64,000 nt of DNA. Source: Flavobacterium sp. ENC. GTDB lineage: Bacteria; Bacteroidota; Bacteroidia; Flavobacteriales; Flavobacteriaceae. This document shows positions 62,365-64,000 of the stretch, piece after piece. The notes beneath the pieces were generated by a model that did not search any database, was not told the origin of the DNA, and saw nothing but the letters and a program-made list of their open reading frames with translations. The position numbers and the translations under genes are program-made. Where the stretch lies: the NCBI RefSeq assembly GCF_020991415.1, contig NZ_JAJMOY010000002.1, positions 744,001 to 808,000 of the forward strand. Direction: 5' to 3'. Every line of letters starts with the position of its first letter. Within the stretch, counting starts at the first letter, position 1.

Positions 62365-62906
62365 TGACCGTTTTGGATTTTTTCCAGACCTGAAAACGGA
62401 ATTTTGATTTCAGTACAGAAGCCTTCCGAAGTTATTTTACTCACCGCTTCGAGTCCTGGAATATCAAAACCTGAAGCCGTTTTCCAGCCACCGCATTCAG
62501 GAGAGATACATTTTATAAGCATATCATAATTCGTTGAGAATGCATTTACGCCAATTTCAATGTAATTTTGACCGTCTCCGTCCTGATCTATAAAAATTTC
62601 AACTAAATCATCTGTTTTATAGATTTCGGAATCTTTGCTTTGAAGTTTTCCAACTATTTGAGAATCTATTGAACGATAAGCGACATACAGGTTTTCTTCA
62701 TTCCACGAAAGTGAAACAAAAGTATGCTGAGTGGCTTGTGCTCCGGAATTATGAATGACAAACGGTCCTGAAAAAGAAGTTTTCCAATCGGATAAATCGC
62801 CGTCTATAGTGAGTTTTTCCACTATTTTAGGAATGGCAATGGTCTGTGAATAAGTCGCCGGAGACATCATTACACCCAAAAGAACGACAATTGTATTGAT
62901 TTTCAT
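62208..62906 (-). CDS. carbohydrate-binding family 9-like secreted protein
   Basis: A 232-residue protein with a signal peptide (IVVLLGVMMSPATYS) and a CBM9/DOMON-like beta-sandwich: KLTIDGDLSDWKTSFSGPF near 32, SLSWNEENLYVAYRS near 67, DLVEIFIDQDGDGQNYIEIGVN near 100 and TKWKANTFRIDYGNKTEYL near 190. Family members bind sugars or occur as stand-alone proteins of unknown role; no partner enzyme is fused. Its 3' 157 bases are duplicated downstream. Confidence 0.82.
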   Translation of the reverse strand: MKINTIVVLLGVMMSPATYSQTIAIPKIVEKLTIDGDLSDWKTSFSGPFVIHNSGAQATQHTFVSLSWNEENLYVAYRSIDSQIVGKLQSKDSEIYKTDDLVEIFIDQDGDGQNYIEIGVNAFSTNYDMLIKCISPECGGWKTASGFDIPGLEAVSKITSEGFCTEIKIPFSGLEKIQNGHFSKPKTGTKWKANTFRIDYGNKTEYLALQPYKSFKFGFHQPQEFAIFEFVE

Positions 62907-63014
62907 AAGTAGCAGAACTATTTTAAAGGCTAAAATACAGAAGAATAAATCAATTTTAACATTAATTTTTCCGATTCGCCCTTATATAATCATTTAAAAC
63001 TTGATTCGAATGTT

Positions 63015-63022
63015 TACATTTG
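63015..63022 (+). promoter_or_regulatory. Bacteroidota -7 box for the M1 peptidase gene
   Basis: TACATTTG (TAnnTTTG) 62 bases before the ATG at 63085. Confidence 0.45.
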
Positions 63023-63084
63023 TTGAAGCAGAAGCGGGTTGAAAGACCTTCTTTATTTCGATTAAAAGAAAATATTTACTTCGT

Positions 63085-64000
63085 ATGAAAAAATACTTTG
63101 CCGGCGTTTTTATCGCCTCTGTGTTGGGCTTTACGGCCAACGCACAAGGACTTTTAAATAAGTCCGAAACGGTTTTTACACATCAGGATACATTGCGCGG
63201 AAGCATTACAAAGGAAAGAGCCTGGTGGGATTTAAAATACTATCACCTGGATGTGAAAGTAAATCCTTCCGAAAAAACGATAACGGGATCCAATACCGTT
63301 CGTTATACTGTTTTATCTGCTAACAATAAAATGCAGATCGATTTGCAGGAACCAATGCAGATTTATAAAGTAACCCAGAACGGTAAAGAACAAAAATTTG
63401 TAAGGGAAGGAAATGCTTTTTTTATTGAACTGACTGCTGCCCAAAAAGTAGGAGAAACCAAAGAGATTGTAATTTCTTTCGGCGGAAAACCTAAAGAAGC
63501 TGTAAAACCACCATGGGATGGAGGAATTACCTGGAAAAAAGATAAAAACGGGAAAGATTTTATTGCCTCATCCTGTCAGGGTCTTGGCGCAAGTGTCTGG
63601 TGGCCCAACAAAGACCATATGTACGATGAAGTCGAGAATATGCTGATCAGCGTCAATGTTCCGGGGGATCTGACCGATGTTTCTAACGGAAGATTAAAAA
63701 GCGTTAAAAAAGAAAAAGACGGTACTAAAACCTTCAATTGGTATGTTTCGAATCCGATTAATAATTATGGTGTAAACATTAATATTGGTGATTACGTTAA
63801 TTTTTCTGAGAAATACAAAGGAGAAAAAGGCGATTTAGATTGTAATTATTACGTACTGAGAGATAACCTGGATAAAGCGAAAGAGCAATTCAAAGATGTG
63901 CCAAGAATGCTGAAAGCTTTCGAAAACTGGTTCGGCCCTTATCCGTTTTACGAAGACAGTTATAAATTGGTTGAAGCCCCATATTTAGGAATGGAGCACC
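63085..64000 (+). CDS. M1-family metallopeptidase, N-terminal part (runs off window)
   Basis: The frame opens at ATG 63085 and is still open at base 64000 (305 codons). A signal peptide (FAGVFIASVLGFTANAQ) is followed by the M1 N-terminal beta-domain: ERAWWDLKYYHLDVKVNPSE, TITGSNTVRYTVLS, QGLGASVWWPNKDHMYDEVEN. The last codons read VEAPYLGMEH, the GxMEN-type substrate-anchoring motif. The zinc motif HExxH would lie just beyond the window. Probably an exported aminopeptidase. Confidence 0.9.
   Translation, partial: MKKYFAGVFIASVLGFTANAQGLLNKSETVFTHQDTLRGSITKERAWWDLKYYHLDVKVNPSEKTITGSNTVRYTVLSANNKMQIDLQEPMQIYKVTQNGKEQKFVREGNAFFIELTAAQKVGETKEIVISFGGKPKEAVKPPWDGGITWKKDKNGKDFIASSCQGLGASVWWPNKDHMYDEVENMLISVNVPGDLTDVSNGRLKSVKKEKDGTKTFNWYVSNPINNYGVNINIGDYVNFSEKYKGEKGDLDCNYYVLRDNLDKAKEQFKDVPRMLKAFENWFGPYPFYEDSYKLVEAPYLGMEH

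Overview
The window is AT-rich chromosomal DNA from a Bacteroidota bacterium, most likely Flavobacterium or a close relative. Evidence: promoters of the TAnnTTTG type, almost no Shine-Dalgarno sequences, SusC/SusD and FecR/ECF-sigma genes, a type IX secretion (T9SS) sorting domain, a PorX-type regulator, and several lipoproteins. No rRNA, tRNA, CRISPR array, prophage or transposase gene is visible. About 57 protein genes are supported. The first (a UvrD/PcrA helicase) and the last (an M1 peptidase) run off the window ends.

Layout. 1-8.7 kb: helicase end, threonylcarbamoyl-AMP synthase, an OmpA-type lipoprotein, a glycosyltransferase, an HsdR-N-type nuclease fold protein, holA, a broken four-helix-bundle gene and ettA. 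8.7-18.9 kb: a DCC protein, a MutS2-type ATPase, ung, alanine dehydrogenase, tsaE, porX and an HD hydrolase; three copies of a ~100-bp imperfect palindrome lie in the gaps of this stretch. 18.9-25.3 kb: lipid A block lpxD, lpxC-fabZ, lpxA, then efp, a second lpxD-like gene, an NTF2-like gene and sucD. 25.4-29 kb: a GIY-YIG-like small protein and a large leucine-rich-repeat T9SS cargo protein. 29.2-38.9 kb: an ECF sigma factor and FecR-type anti-sigma factor, a terminator, then a SusC/SusD/zinc-metallopeptidase/DUF4302 uptake operon. 39 kb: a small double-glycine leader peptide gene. 39.4-53.5 kb: fabG, behind a structured RNA candidate; a VWA membrane protein; a LysR/YeiH pair; a GH5 family glycosidase; a zinc-PLC/S1-P1 type enzyme; an aldolase; an LTA-synthase-like membrane sulfatase; and a two-component system. 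53.6-61.7 kb: a complete histidine operon hisG-D-C-B-H-A-F-IE preceded by a His-rich leader peptide and attenuator. 61.7-64 kb: a tandem partial duplication of the tail of a CBM9-like gene, that gene, and the start of an M1 peptidase.

Most notable non-coding content: the his attenuator; two hairpin RNAs sharing a core (before fabG and before hisB; possibly the Flavo-1 family, recalled from memory and not searched); many intergenic inverted repeats built from short repeated words, a different one in nearly every gap of the his operon; a 14-bp minisatellite; and a 274-bp duplication. The least described protein-level items are the orphan double-glycine peptide and the sigma/FecR-controlled peptidase + DUF4302 uptake locus. 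All calls come from reading the sequence and from recalled family motifs; no database search was run.
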